In this document: positions 25,613 through 34,093 of the stretch, one piece after another
How the letters are laid out: every line of letters begins with the position of its first letter
Position numbering within the stretch: the stretch's first letter is position 1
Origin: Gordonia sihwensis NBRC 108236
GTDB lineage: Bacteria > Actinomycetota > Actinomycetes > Mycobacteriales > Mycobacteriaceae
DNA: 64,000 nt
Assembly: GCF_000333035.1 (NCBI RefSeq)
Contig: NZ_BANU01000014.1
Span: 62,001-126,000 of the forward strand
Direction: 5' to 3'
Translations under genes and position numbers: made by a program
Notes under the pieces: generated by a model
Told to the model about the DNA's origin: nothing
What the model saw: the letters and a program-made list of their open reading frames with translations, nothing else
The model's database searches: none

Positions 25613-25742
25613 CGACGTCTCCAAGGTTCTCGGGGGCTGATTCTCAACAGCGTAGGCGAGGCAACCGTGCGCGGTGACGCCGGCTGTCGTCCCCGACACG
25701 GTGTGAAAGCGGCTCGAAGGCGGGCGGCCGGCGTCTTCGCGA

Positions 25743-26513
25743 TCACCGGATCTTGCGGCGGTAGAGGCGAATCGCCGCCGCGTAGGCGATGGCGCCGATC
25801 CCGATGCACCACGCGAGCGCGGCCACGAGGTCGGCGGTGGCGACGGGCTGCTCGCCGAGCAGCGCGGAGACGGTGTCGACGATGGAGGTCACCGGCTGGT
25901 GCTCGGCGAAGACCCGCACCGGGGTGGGCATGGTGTCGGTCGGGACGAACGCGGAGCTGACGAAGGGCAGGAAGATGAGCGGGTACGAGAACCCGGTCGC
26001 ACCGTCGACGGTCTTGGCGGCCAGTCCCGCGACGACCGCGATCCACGTCAACGACAGCGTGAAGAGGGCGAGGATGCCGGCGACTGCGAGCCAGGCGAGC
26101 GGTCCCGCGGACGATCGGAAACCCATCGCCAGTCCGACCGCGATGATGATGACCACCGTGACCGCGTTCGCCGCCATCGAGGTGAGGACGTGGGCCCAGA
26201 GGACGGCGGCGCGAGCGATCGGCATCGATCCGAAGCGCTCGAACAGCCCGCTCTGAAGGTCGTTGAACAGGCGCAGTGCCGTGTACGCGACGCCCGAGGC
26301 GATGGCCATCAGCAGGATTCCGGGAAGCAGGTAGTCGACGTAACTCGCAGTTCCGGTGCTCGCCTTGATGGCTCCGCCGAAGACGTAGACGAACAGGAGC
26401 ATCATGGCGATCGGGGTGAGCGCGGTGGTGACGATGGTGTCGACACTGCGCGTGACGTGCTTGAGCGAGCGACCCAGGAGGGCGCCGGTGTCGCTGAGGA
26501 CGTGTGTGGTCAT
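25743..26513 (-). CDS. ABC-2 type exporter permease (DrrB-like)
   Basis: A 256-residue membrane protein with six predicted helices. The layout of ABC-2 permeases is clear: a cytoplasmic N-terminus with [20 protein letters not shown], the conserved [11 protein letters not shown] region, and a late [17 protein letters not shown] followed by ENQP-like [13 protein letters not shown]. It pairs with the ATPase whose stop it overlaps by ATGA, as in daunorubicin exporters DrrA/DrrB. Substrate unknown; a lipid, peptide or drug would be possible. Last gene of the inserted cassette. Confidence 0.87.
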   Translation of the reverse strand: MTTHVLSDTGALLGRSLKHVTRSVDTIVTTALTPIAMMLLFVYVFGGAIKASTGTASYVDYLLPGILLMAIASGVAYTALRLFNDLQSGLFERFGSMPIARAAVLWAHVLTSMAANAVTVVIIIAVGLAMGFRSSAGPLAWLAVAGILALFTLSLTWIAVVAGLAAKTVDGATGFSYPLIFLPFVSSAFVPTDTMPTPVRVFAEHQPVTSIVDTVSALLGEQPVATADLVAALAWCIGIGAIAYAAAIRLYRRKIR

Positions 26514-27295
26514 GACCGGCCTTCGTTCTCGGTGCGGTGTCTGGTGAGCGCGAGGAAGATCTCCTCGAGGGTGGGCTGCTTCTCGACGTATTCGACCTTG
26601 GTCGGCGGAAGCAGTCGCTTCAGTTCGGCGAGTGTGCCGTTCGCGATGATCCGGCCGTCGTGCAGCACGGCGGTGCGGTCGGCGTGTTGTTCGGCCTCCT
26701 CGAGATACTGGGTGGTCAGGAGGATCGCGGTGCCGCGGCCGGCGAGTTCGCGGACGGTGTCCCACACGTCGATGCGGGCTTCGGGGTCCAGTCCGGTGGT
26801 CGGTTCGTCCAGGAAGATGACGGACGGATCACCGATCAGGCTCATGGCGATGTCGAGACGACGCCTCATGCCGCCCGAGTACGTGGCGACGGCGCGTCCG
26901 CCGGCGTCGGTGAGCCGGAAGCGCTCGAGCAGGCCGTCCGCGACGGCGCCGGGGCCGTGCACGTGGCGCAGGCGGGCGATGAGCATCAGGTTCTCGCGGC
27001 CGGTCAGTACCTCGTCGACGGCGGCGAACTGACCCGTCAGGCTGATCGACCGGCGAACCTCGAGGGGCTCGGTCGCGAGGTCGTGGCCGCCGACGACGGC
27101 GGTGCCTGCGTCGGGCCGCGTCAACGTCGAGAGGATGCGGACGAGCGTCGTCTTGCCTGCACCGTTAGCGCCCAGGAGTGCGACGACGCTGCCCGCCTCG
27201 ACGTCGAGGTCGACCCCGCGCAGCACAGAACGGCCGTCATAGGACTTCTCGATTCCGCGGATCCTGATCGCGGGCGGAGCGATGGTCGTGGTCAT
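26510..27295 (-). CDS. ABC exporter ATPase (DrrA-like)
   Basis: A 261-residue ATPase: Walker A LLGANGAGKTTLVRIL, signature YSGGMRRRLDIAMSL, Walker B VIFLDEPTTGLDPEARIDVW and an H-loop LLTTQYLEEAEQHADR. The YSGGMRRRL form and the C-terminal tail are typical of the drug-resistance DrrA group that works with ABC-2 permeases. Both ends overlap neighbours by four bases (the permease and the DUF4097 gene), so the three are translated together. Confidence 0.9.
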   Translation of the reverse strand: MTTTIAPPAIRIRGIEKSYDGRSVLRGVDLDVEAGSVVALLGANGAGKTTLVRILSTLTRPDAGTAVVGGHDLATEPLEVRRSISLTGQFAAVDEVLTGRENLMLIARLRHVHGPGAVADGLLERFRLTDAGGRAVATYSGGMRRRLDIAMSLIGDPSVIFLDEPTTGLDPEARIDVWDTVRELAGRGTAILLTTQYLEEAEQHADRTAVLHDGRIIANGTLAELKRLLPPTKVEYVEKQPTLEEIFLALTRHRTENEGRS

Positions 27296-28182
27296 GACCG
27301 TGTTCCTTCGTCTTCGACTGAGCGAGCGCTGTCTGAAACCGAGTGGGCGCGCCGAATCTCGATGTCGCCGTATGACGTTCGCGCGCGAATGGACACATGC
27401 TCACCGGTCGACGGGACGGTGGAACCGTCGAGACGGTTGCGCAGCTGTCCTTGAGTGGACGAGAGGTCGAGCCAGGCGGGAACCCCGTCGGCGACGCCGA
27501 CGACGATCGTCCCGAAGCTGCTCTCCAGGTCGAGAGCGCCGCCGCGCGCCTCACCGACGGTGACGCTTCCGTACGCGGTGCGCGCGGTGACCGACGACGC
27601 CGAACCGTCGATGTGCAGGTCGCCGTACGAGAGATTGGCTTCGACGGCGGCGTGCGCCGTGCCGAGGTGGACGCTGCCGTACGACGACTTCAGTGCGGCG
27701 TCGCCGGCGACGGTGCCGATCCGGATCTGCCCGTGCCCCGCGACGACCTCGGCCGACCCGTCTACCGTGCCGACGGTGGCGTTGCCGTACGCGGCGTGCA
27801 GCCACAGGTCGCCGGTGGCGTCGAGGTCGACGGCACCGACGGACGCCTTCACCCGGGTCGCGGCCAGCCTGCCGGTGGCGCGGACACCCCCCGTGGAGCA
27901 TTCGGCGGTGAATCGCGAGCCCTCCGGGAGTTCGACCGTGATGTCCACCGACTCGGAGGGGCCGAGGAAGCGGAACCTGGGACGCGGTCCGAGGACGGTG
28001 ATTCGGCGGCCGTCGAACTCGACGGTGGTCGCTGCCGCACCGCGCTGATCGGCGGGTTTGTCCGGGTTACTGGGCGATACGGTCACGACGGCGTCGGTGC
28101 GGTCGCTCGCGATGACGTCGATGTGGCCGAGCGGCAGGTTCACGGCGAGATCGACGGGTTCTGGGGTGCGGTAGGTGGGCAT
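27292..28182 (-). CDS. DUF4097 family beta-repeat protein
   Basis: A 296-residue protein made of short repeated beta strands, for example VKASVGAVDLDATGDLWLHA, AAYGNATVGTVDGSAEVVAG, and RTAYGSVTVGEARGGALDLE, with a recurring S/A-Y-G-x-V/I motif each ~20 residues. That pattern predicts a right-handed beta-helix. It has no signal peptide, so it is probably cytoplasmic. DUF4097 proteins often lie beside ABC exporters but their role is not known. It overlaps the ATPase start, and a GGAAGG site precedes its ATG. Confidence 0.82.
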   Translation of the reverse strand: MPTYRTPEPVDLAVNLPLGHIDVIASDRTDAVVTVSPSNPDKPADQRGAAATTVEFDGRRITVLGPRPRFRFLGPSESVDITVELPEGSRFTAECSTGGVRATGRLAATRVKASVGAVDLDATGDLWLHAAYGNATVGTVDGSAEVVAGHGQIRIGTVAGDAALKSSYGSVHLGTAHAAVEANLSYGDLHIDGSASSVTARTAYGSVTVGEARGGALDLESSFGTIVVGVADGVPAWLDLSSTQGQLRNRLDGSTVPSTGEHVSIRARTSYGDIEIRRAHSVSDSARSVEDEGTRS

Positions 28183-28267
28183 GGGAGAGCCTTCCGGAGG
28201 GTGCAGTCGACCGACCCCGTGGTCGAGACGGGGTGATGGGGATCGTTCGCGAAGGTGTGGAGAGTGA

Positions 28268-28792
28268 TCAGCGCGCCCAGCCGGCGAAGTCGCCGCCGGT
28301 GCGCAACGCGCGCTGCACGGATCGTCGCCGGCGCGGATTCAGGGCTGAGGCGACGGCGCGCACCAGCCAGGTGTTGACCGAGACGCCCTCGGCGGCCGCG
28401 GCTTCGTCCACCTGCGCCTTGAGGACGTCCGGGAGTCGCAGTGTGGTGCGTGAGCTGGTGGTGTCGTCGAAGTCGACGCCGATCGCGGACTCCGAGTCGG
28501 CATCGTCGGTGGTGCGCGGCGTTGCGACGACGAAGTCCACCTCGCGCCCTCGCAGGCGGAGGTCGACCGAACCGGGAACCAGGTCACGAGTGATCTCGCC
28601 GGCCGCCGCAGACAGGACATCGAGCAGGGCGAGTCGGATGGTGGCGTCCATACTGTTCGCGAGACGCTCCGCGGCGGCGCGGACGTCGTCGACCCCGTTG
28701 TCAGCGGCGTCGGAGAGGTCACGTTCCGCCGCGGCTCCGAACCGGCGCTGAAGGTCGTCGACGTACTGATCGAGGTCCATGACATCAATCAT
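28268..28792 (-). CDS. Ribbon-helix-helix protein, HicB-antitoxin-like
   Basis: A 174-residue protein. The C-terminal ~45 residues (TLRLPDVLKAQVDEAAAAEG, then VSVNTWLVRAVASAL) are a ribbon-helix-helix DNA-binding domain as in HicB/CopG proteins, followed by an Arg-rich tail. The N-terminal ~95 residues are helical and acidic, with no HicB pseudo-nuclease motif I recognise. No HicA-like toxin is adjacent, so a toxin-antitoxin role is not supported; a regulator of the following DUF4097/ABC genes is likelier. Start is ATG 28792 or 28780; the former overlaps a TGACACCA palindrome. Confidence 0.75.
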   Translation of the reverse strand: MIDVMDLDQYVDDLQRRFGAAAERDLSDAADNGVDDVRAAAERLANSMDATIRLALLDVLSAAAGEITRDLVPGSVDLRLRGREVDFVVATPRTTDDADSESAIGVDFDDTTSSRTTLRLPDVLKAQVDEAAAAEGVSVNTWLVRAVASALNPRRRRSVQRALRTGGDFAGWAR

Positions 28793-28876
28793 GACACCAC
28801 GATGGTGTCAATTCAACCCCGTGGCGGTTTCACACCCTCGTTCACGCACCGAGACCGCAGCGTCACGATGGTGTCA
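28792..28876 (-). promoter_or_regulatory. Candidate operator of the RHH cassette: palindrome plus repeated half-site
   Basis: TGACACCA (28792-28799), CGA, TGGTGTCA (28803-28810) is a perfect 8-bp inverted repeat at the start of the ribbon-helix-helix gene. CACGATGGTGTCA recurs as 28798-28810 and 28864-28876, 66 bases apart. The pair fills the 94-base gap after purK, where the cassette promoter must lie (a TTGACA overlaps the palindrome on the minus strand). This is a typical arrangement for autorepression by RHH proteins. Confidence 0.55.
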
Positions 28877-28886
28877 CCGCGTCCGA

Positions 28887-30119
28887 CTAGCCCGCGTGCG
28901 GATCCCAGCCGTCGGTCCACACGGCCGCGCTCATCCACTGGGCGGCGCGCTCGGCCCGTTCGCGGACGTCGTCGACGCCCTCACCCGGACGTCCTACGAC
29001 ATTGACGTGTCCGATCTTGCGATCGGGCCGCTCGCCCTTCCCGTACAGATGGACCTTGGCCTCGGGCATCCGGGCGAACAGATGATGCAGGCGCTCGTCC
29101 ATCGACATCTGCGGAGCCTCCGGCGCCCCCAGGATGTTGGCCATCACGACTACGTCGGCGCGCGCCGCGGTATCGCCGAGCGGGTAGTCGAGAACCGCGC
29201 GCAGATGCTGTTCGAACTGCGAGGTGACGGCGCCGTCCATGGTCCAGTGACCGCTGTTGTGCGGGCGCATCGCGAGCTCGTTGACCACCAGTTCGCCGTC
29301 CGTCGTCTCGAACAGCTCCATCGCCATGGCGCCCACCGCGCCCAGTTCCTCGGCCAGCGTGAGCGACATCTGCTGCGCCTGCTGAGCGACATCGGCGTCC
29401 AGGCCCGGAGCCGGAGCCAGAACGACGGCGCACTGGCCGTTGCGCTGGACGGTTTCGACGACCGGCCACGCGGCGCCCTGTCCGTACGGCGACCGTGCCA
29501 CCATCGCCGACAGCTCGCGCACCATCGCCACCTTCTGCTCCGCCATGAGCACGGTGTCGCCCGAGGAGGTGTCGTCGAAGACGCGCAACGCTTCGTCGCG
29601 GTTGTCGGTGAGCCACACTCCGCGACCGTCGTAACCGCCTCGGACCGCCTTCAGAACCACCTGCCAGTCGTGGGACTCGCCGAAGGCGATCAGCGCGGAG
29701 CGCGCCGCGCCGACCTCGCCCGACAGGTCGACGAAGTCGGGAACCGGGAGGCCCAGTTCCGACAGTTTGGTCCGCATGGCCAGCTTGTCCTGTGCGAAGT
29801 GCAGCGCCTTCGACGGCGGGCGCACCGCGACGCCCTCGGCCTCGAGCGCTTCGAGGTGAGCGAGCGGAACTCCCTCGTGATCGAAGGTGAGCGCGACCGC
29901 CCCTTCGGCGGCGGCGCGGAGGGCGTCGAGATCATCGTGCGAGCCGAGCACCACGTTCGCGCTCACCTGCGCGGCCGGCTCGTCGGCGCTGCCCGCCAGA
30001 ACCCGCAGGCACTGACCGAGGGCGATGGCCGACTGATGGGTCATTCGGGCCAACTGACCACCGCCGATCATGGTCACGGTGGGCATGCCGCTGGAACGTC
30101 GGTCTGGGCTGGAAGTCAC
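28887..30119 (-). CDS. purK: N5-carboxyaminoimidazole ribonucleotide synthase PurK
   Basis: A 410-residue ATP-grasp enzyme that carboxylates AIR with ATP and bicarbonate. Visible are [19 protein letters not shown], the ATP-grasp loops LKAVRGGYDGRGVWL, and VNELAMRPHNSGHWTMDG near the active site. GTG start at 30119 chosen; CAACAT six bases before it may be a -10 for a leaderless message. An internal ATG at 30086 would begin just before the first beta strand. The product goes to PurE, encoded 3.3 kb downstream beyond the inserted cassette. Confidence 0.93.
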   Translation of the reverse strand: MTSSPDRRSSGMPTVTMIGGGQLARMTHQSAIALGQCLRVLAGSADEPAAQVSANVVLGSHDDLDALRAAAEGAVALTFDHEGVPLAHLEALEAEGVAVRPPSKALHFAQDKLAMRTKLSELGLPVPDFVDLSGEVGAARSALIAFGESHDWQVVLKAVRGGYDGRGVWLTDNRDEALRVFDDTSSGDTVLMAEQKVAMVRELSAMVARSPYGQGAAWPVVETVQRNGQCAVVLAPAPGLDADVAQQAQQMSLTLAEELGAVGAMAMELFETTDGELVVNELAMRPHNSGHWTMDGAVTSQFEQHLRAVLDYPLGDTAARADVVVMANILGAPEAPQMSMDERLHHLFARMPEAKVHLYGKGERPDRKIGHVNVVGRPGEGVDDVRERAERAAQWMSAAVWTDGWDPHAG

Positions 30120-30195
30120 CGTTCAATGTTGTCATGCCCGGCCGCGGACACGCGCACCCCGGCCGGTCGGTGACAATTCGGCGGGCCAGATTACG

Positions 30196-30201
30196 TACAC
30201 T
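30196..30201 (+). promoter_or_regulatory. -10 element TACACT, leaderless start of the GtrA gene
   Basis: TACACT ends eight bases before the GTG at 30210. The divergent purK start is 90 bases away. Confidence 0.45.
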
Positions 30202-30209
30202 CGAACCTT

Positions 30210-30770
30210 GTGCCGACAATTGACGGGGCAGTGAAGCGACTGCCGGAGCCCGTGCGACGGCTGGTGCTCAAGCACAGCGAACTGATCAAGTTCGCGATCG
30301 TCGGCGGCACCACATTCGTGGTCGACATGGCGGTCTACTACGCACTCGCCCTCAGTGTTCTCGAATCGAAGCCGACGGTGGCCAAGGTGATCTCCGGCGT
30401 GGTCGCCACGATCCTGAGCTATGTCCTCAACCGCGAGTGGGCGTTCAAGAACCGCGGCGGACGCGAGAAGCACCACGAGGCACTCCTGTTCTTCGCCATC
30501 AGCGGCATCGCCGTCCTGATCGCCGCCGCGCCGATCTGGATCGCGAACAACGTCTTCAACATGCGTGAGAACCTGGTCGGCCTCGAACTCGCGATCTTCG
30601 ACTTCCTGCTCGCCTTCGTGATCGGCAACCTGCTCCAGATGGTCTTCCGGTTCTGGGCGCTGCGGCGGTTCGCCTTCCCCGACGAGCAGCCGCGCGGCGG
30701 CGAAGGCGGATCCACCGACGTCAACCCCACGTCCGAGGAACTCAGCGATGAGGAACTCGGACATGCGTGA
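30210..30770 (+). CDS. GtrA-family membrane protein
   Basis: A 186-residue protein with four membrane helices. IKFAIVGGTTFVVDMAVYYA and SYVLNREWAFKNR (the N-R-x-W-x-F motif) are typical of GtrA, which is thought to flip polyprenyl-phosphate sugars or otherwise assist glycan assembly. It corresponds to Rv3277. The acidic C-terminal tail overlaps the end of the convergent histidine kinase gene by 29 bases. GTG start supported by the -10 element. Confidence 0.86.
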   Translation: MPTIDGAVKRLPEPVRRLVLKHSELIKFAIVGGTTFVVDMAVYYALALSVLESKPTVAKVISGVVATILSYVLNREWAFKNRGGREKHHEALLFFAISGIAVLIAAAPIWIANNVFNMRENLVGLELAIFDFLLAFVIGNLLQMVFRFWALRRFAFPDEQPRGGEGGSTDVNPTSEELSDEELGHA

Positions 30771-32139
30771 GCGTCGGCCCGTCGCCGTCTGTCCCGGCAC
30801 CGCCGTCCGCACCGGCACCGCCGCCGGCGTCTGACTCCTCGCCGTAGGACGCACCGCTCGCCGGATGCAGCGGCGCCACCACCGCGAACACCGCGGGCCG
30901 CCGCGACACCAGATCGAGCCGACCGCCGTCGGCCTCCACCAGGGCGCGGGCCAGTGACAGACCCAGCCCGTTCCGTCCCCCGCCCGACACACCCCGGCGG
31001 AACATCTCCGGTACCACCTCGTCGGGCACGCCGGCGCCGGCGTCCGACACCGTGACGCGGACCATCTCGCGCGATGTCAGCACCCCGACCCGGACGACGC
31101 ACTCCCCGCCCCCGTGGACCAGTGCGTTGTCGACGAGCACGCTCAGCGCCTCGCGGAGGCGGCCCGGACGATCGTAGGTGTGCGGGACCGGTTCGTCGAC
31201 CACCATCCGCACCGACCGCCCGGCCGCTCGATACGCGGGCTCGAAATCGCGCACCAGGGTTTGAACGACCGACGTGACGTCGATCGCGACCCGCGCCTTG
31301 GGATCCGCACGCGAGGCCGCGATCATCTCGTCCAGTTCGTCGGCGAGCCGTTCCACCTGCGCCAGTCCCGCCTCGGCCTCGGCGACCACTGCCGGATCGC
31401 GGTGCAGGGTCAACTCGTCGAGCCGCAGCCCGATCGCGGTGAGCCGGCTGCGCAGCTGGTGGGAGACGTCCCCGATGATCTCGCCCTCGCGCTCGAGCCG
31501 CAGGACGATCTCGTCATTGGCGTCAGCCAGCGCCGCCGAGACCCGATCGAGCTCATCGATGCCGTATGCAGGCCAGTCGGAGGAGAAGTCGCCCCGCCCC
31601 ATGGCGGCGGCGCGGCGCGCGACGTCCGACAGCGGCTCCGACAGCCGCCGCGCCGTGAGGACGGCCACCACCGCACCGCCGACGACGGCGACCAGGATCG
31701 CCAGCAGCAGGGTCAGCACCGCCAGCAACTGGGTCGGACGGACGTCCTCCTGCGGTATCGCGAGCGTCAGGTCCACGTCGCGGCCGAGATTGACCGACTC
31801 CGAAACCGCCGCGCCGTCGAAGACATGGCCGATCTGGCGGATCCCGCGCTGGTAGCCGCCGGGCGCGTCCCGATCGCGAACGCGATAGGTGAGCGTGAGG
31901 CGACCGTTCGGCGGCACCAGCAGACGGAACTGTTCGAGATCCAGATCGTGCGGGGATACGGCGCGGCCGGCGGCCTCCTCCGCGAGCACGTGCTCGCTCA
32001 TGCGTTTGAGCCGCTCGGAGAGGTCCTGGTGAGCGGAGGTGGAGAACCAGTCCCAGGTGATGATGGTCATCGGCACGCCGAACATCACGCCCATCGCCAC
32101 GAGAGACGCGATCATCATCTTCAGGATTCGACGACGCAC
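30742..32139 (-). CDS. Two-component sensor histidine kinase
   Basis: About 465 residues. A first helix near the N-terminus (MMIASLVAMGVMFGVPMTII), an extracellular ~110-residue sensor part, a second helix (LLAVLTLLLAILVAVVGGAV), a HAMP region (RRLSEPLSDVARRAAAMGRG), the H-box GDVSHQLRSRLTAIGLRL with the phosphorylated His, then N-box VLVDNALVHGGG and G-boxes VSDAGAGVP and GLGLSLARALVEADGG. GTG at 32139 has TAGGAG four bases upstream and lies 7 bases after the regulator stop; an earlier GTG at 32172 would overlap it by 26. The signal is unknown. Confidence 0.87.
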   Translation of the reverse strand: MRRRILKMMIASLVAMGVMFGVPMTIITWDWFSTSAHQDLSERLKRMSEHVLAEEAAGRAVSPHDLDLEQFRLLVPPNGRLTLTYRVRDRDAPGGYQRGIRQIGHVFDGAAVSESVNLGRDVDLTLAIPQEDVRPTQLLAVLTLLLAILVAVVGGAVVAVLTARRLSEPLSDVARRAAAMGRGDFSSDWPAYGIDELDRVSAALADANDEIVLRLEREGEIIGDVSHQLRSRLTAIGLRLDELTLHRDPAVVAEAEAGLAQVERLADELDEMIAASRADPKARVAIDVTSVVQTLVRDFEPAYRAAGRSVRMVVDEPVPHTYDRPGRLREALSVLVDNALVHGGGECVVRVGVLTSREMVRVTVSDAGAGVPDEVVPEMFRRGVSGGGRNGLGLSLARALVEADGGRLDLVSRRPAVFAVVAPLHPASGASYGEESDAGGGAGADGGAGTDGDGPTLTHVRVPHR

Positions 32140-32146
32140 ACGGCTC

Positions 32147-32839
32147 CTACGGGTCGAACCGGAAGCCGACACCGCGCACGGTCACGATGTGTCTGCGATT
32201 CTTGGGACGGTCGTCGCCGATCTTCCGCCGGATCCAGGAGATGTGCATGTCGAGCGTCTTCGACGACCGCAGATCCGTCGACCCCCACACCGCGTCCATG
32301 ATCTCGTCGCGCGACACCACTTCGCCCGACCGCTCCATCAGGAAGCGGAGCAGATCGAACTCCCGGTTCGCCAGCGTCAGATCCTCGCCGTCCACCACCA
32401 CGCGCCGAGCGCGCGGGTCGAGCTGGATGTCGCCGCTGTCGAGGATCTCCTCCCCCTCCACGGCCGTGACGCTGCGCCGCATCAGCGCGCGCACGCGCGC
32501 GAGCAACTCGGCCAGGCGGAAGGGCTTGCCGACGTAGTCGTCGGCGCCCGCATCGAGGCCGACGACGAAGTCCACCTCGTCCGTGCGAGCGGTCAGCATC
32601 AGCACGGGCAGTTGCGGCAGTTCGGAGCGGATCCGGCGGCACACCTCCAGACCGTCCATCCCGAGCAGGCCGAGATCGAGGATGAGCAGTCCGTAGTCGC
32701 CGCTGCGCACCTTCTCCAGCGCCTCGGGACCGGTGGCCGCGATCTCGCAGTCGTTGCCCTCCCGGCTCAGCGCTCGGGCCAGCGGCTCGGCGATGGCCGC
32801 GTCGTCCTCGGCCAGGAGCACCGCTCGCGACCTCATCAT
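32147..32839 (-). CDS. OmpR-family response regulator
   Basis: A 230-residue regulator. Receiver domain with acidic EDD near residue 12, the phospho-acceptor Asp55 in LLILDLGLLGMDGLEV, and Lys in DDYVGKPFRLAELLARV. The C-terminal winged helix contains LANREFDLLRFLMERSGEVV and SKTLDMHISWIRRKIGDD. The ATG at 32839 overlaps the stop of the PH-domain gene by ATGA, so it is preferred over a GTG at 32848. It lies directly before its kinase. Target genes unknown. Confidence 0.9.
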   Translation of the reverse strand: MMRSRAVLLAEDDAAIAEPLARALSREGNDCEIAATGPEALEKVRSGDYGLLILDLGLLGMDGLEVCRRIRSELPQLPVLMLTARTDEVDFVVGLDAGADDYVGKPFRLAELLARVRALMRRSVTAVEGEEILDSGDIQLDPRARRVVVDGEDLTLANREFDLLRFLMERSGEVVSRDEIMDAVWGSTDLRSSKTLDMHISWIRRKIGDDRPKNRRHIVTVRGVGFRFDP

Positions 32840-33372
32840 CGGCGCCACTCGTCGACGCGGCCCGTCAGCGCGTCGTCGTCCTCGTCGAGCAGCTCCTGGT
32901 AGAGCTGAGCGTGCACCGCCTCCACCTGCGGGATGTCATGGAAGGCGAGCGGCTCGTCGGATGCCGATTCGATCACCAGAGTGCCGGTGCGGAGGATCCG
33001 GTCGATCACCCCGTGCCGGAACTCGACGGTGTTGATTCTGCGGATCGGAATGTCGATTCCGGACCTGGTCAGGACGCCGCTGCGGTAGATGACCCGACGG
33101 TCGGTGACGACGAAATGAGTGGTCTTCCACGAGATCAGCGGCCGGATGAGGAACCACGCCACGGCCGCCGCCCAGATCGCGACGACGACGGCGGTGACCC
33201 ACAACGCGGCCCGGTCGGCCATTGCGGACGTCTGGGCGTAACCGACCGCGACTCCCGCGGCAGCGGTCACCGCCCAGAAGATCAGCACCGGCACCAGCAG
33301 GCTCTTCCAGTGCGGATGCCGGTGTATGACCACCACCTCGCCGGGCGCAAGGTTCTCGCGCGGGTAACCCAT
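32836..33372 (-). CDS. Bacterial PH-domain membrane protein
   Basis: A 178-residue protein with two membrane helices (residues ~27-47 and 57-75), followed by a bacterial PH-like (bPH2) domain: THFVVTDRRVIYRSGVLTRS, IPIRRINTVEFRHGVIDRIL, and GTLVIESASDEPLAFHDIPQ. It corresponds to Rv3278c, between the gtrA and birA homologues. Function unknown. Here it is coupled by overlap to a two-component system, which may mean it takes part in membrane sensing. Its -10/ribosome region (TAAGGT eight bases before ATG) could act either way. Confidence 0.85.
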   Translation of the reverse strand: MGYPRENLAPGEVVVIHRHPHWKSLLVPVLIFWAVTAAAGVAVGYAQTSAMADRAALWVTAVVVAIWAAAVAWFLIRPLISWKTTHFVVTDRRVIYRSGVLTRSGIDIPIRRINTVEFRHGVIDRILRTGTLVIESASDEPLAFHDIPQVEAVHAQLYQELLDEDDDALTGRVDEWRR

Positions 33373-33484
33373 GGCGTTTCACCTTAGTGCCGGATTCTTA
33401 GGAGGGCCTGATATCGGCGCTACACTGGGGCGGATCTGGCCTCACGACCGCAGCGATACCGAGCAGCAACAACAGGCAAGGACC

Positions 33485-34081
33485 ATGACGTACAACGATC
33501 CGCGCGACCCGAACCACCGTCCGCCTCAGCCGCCGGCGACGCGTGCCTACAGCCGGCCGAACGATTACGGGCAGTACACCGAGGCCGGCGACTACGGCCA
33601 GACCGGGTACGACGCCCAGTACAGTCAGCCGCCCGCCACACCCCGCCGCCGCGGCCCGGACATCGACCCGCTGATGTTCTGCGGAGGCGTTCTGATGACC
33701 GGAGTGGTCACGGGGCTGGCCGCTTGGCTCGCCGCCTGGGTGATCCGCGCCGTCACCCAGAAGATCAACGAGTCGGGCCGGTTCGGCATCTGGAATCCGC
33801 TCGCACAGGACGAGGTGTGGTTCGCCGTCACCGGGTTCGTCGCCGCGATCGTCGCCGGCGCCCTGTGGTACCTGCTGCAGGTGGGTACGCCTGCGCCCAA
33901 TCAGTTCTACCGATGGATCGTCGGGCTGCTGATCGCCGCCGCGGTGATCCTTCCGCTGCTGCTGTCGGAGCAGATCTCGTCCGGCATCGGCACCGCGGTG
34001 CTGCACCTGATCATCGGCTTGCCGGTGCTGACGCTGATCCCGACGATGGGCCGCGCCAGCAGCGACCGCAAACGCAGCTAG
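33485..34081 (+). CDS. Hypothetical membrane protein with Tyr/Pro-rich N-terminus
   Basis: A 198-residue protein. Residues 1-55 are hydrophilic and rich in Pro, Tyr, Gln and Asp with repeats like DYGQYTEAGDYGQTGYDAQY. Four membrane helices follow, at about 60-83, 108-128, 140-160 and 163-182. I do not recognise a family with confidence; actinobacterial DUF6069-type proteins have a similar shape. The ATG at 33485 follows AAGGACC, and a TACACT at 33420 could be its -10. It is divergent from the PH-domain gene and converges on birA. Confidence 0.75.
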   Translation: MTYNDPRDPNHRPPQPPATRAYSRPNDYGQYTEAGDYGQTGYDAQYSQPPATPRRRGPDIDPLMFCGGVLMTGVVTGLAAWLAAWVIRAVTQKINESGRFGIWNPLAQDEVWFAVTGFVAAIVAGALWYLLQVGTPAPNQFYRWIVGLLIAAAVILPLLLSEQISSGIGTAVLHLIIGLPVLTLIPTMGRASSDRKRS

Positions 34082-34093
34082 AGGTGTCCGGCG

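Noticed and set aside
28268-28792. HicAB toxin-antitoxin module
   Set aside because: Only a HicB-like RHH domain is present. No small HicA-type toxin frame lies on either side, and the neighbours are exporter genes.
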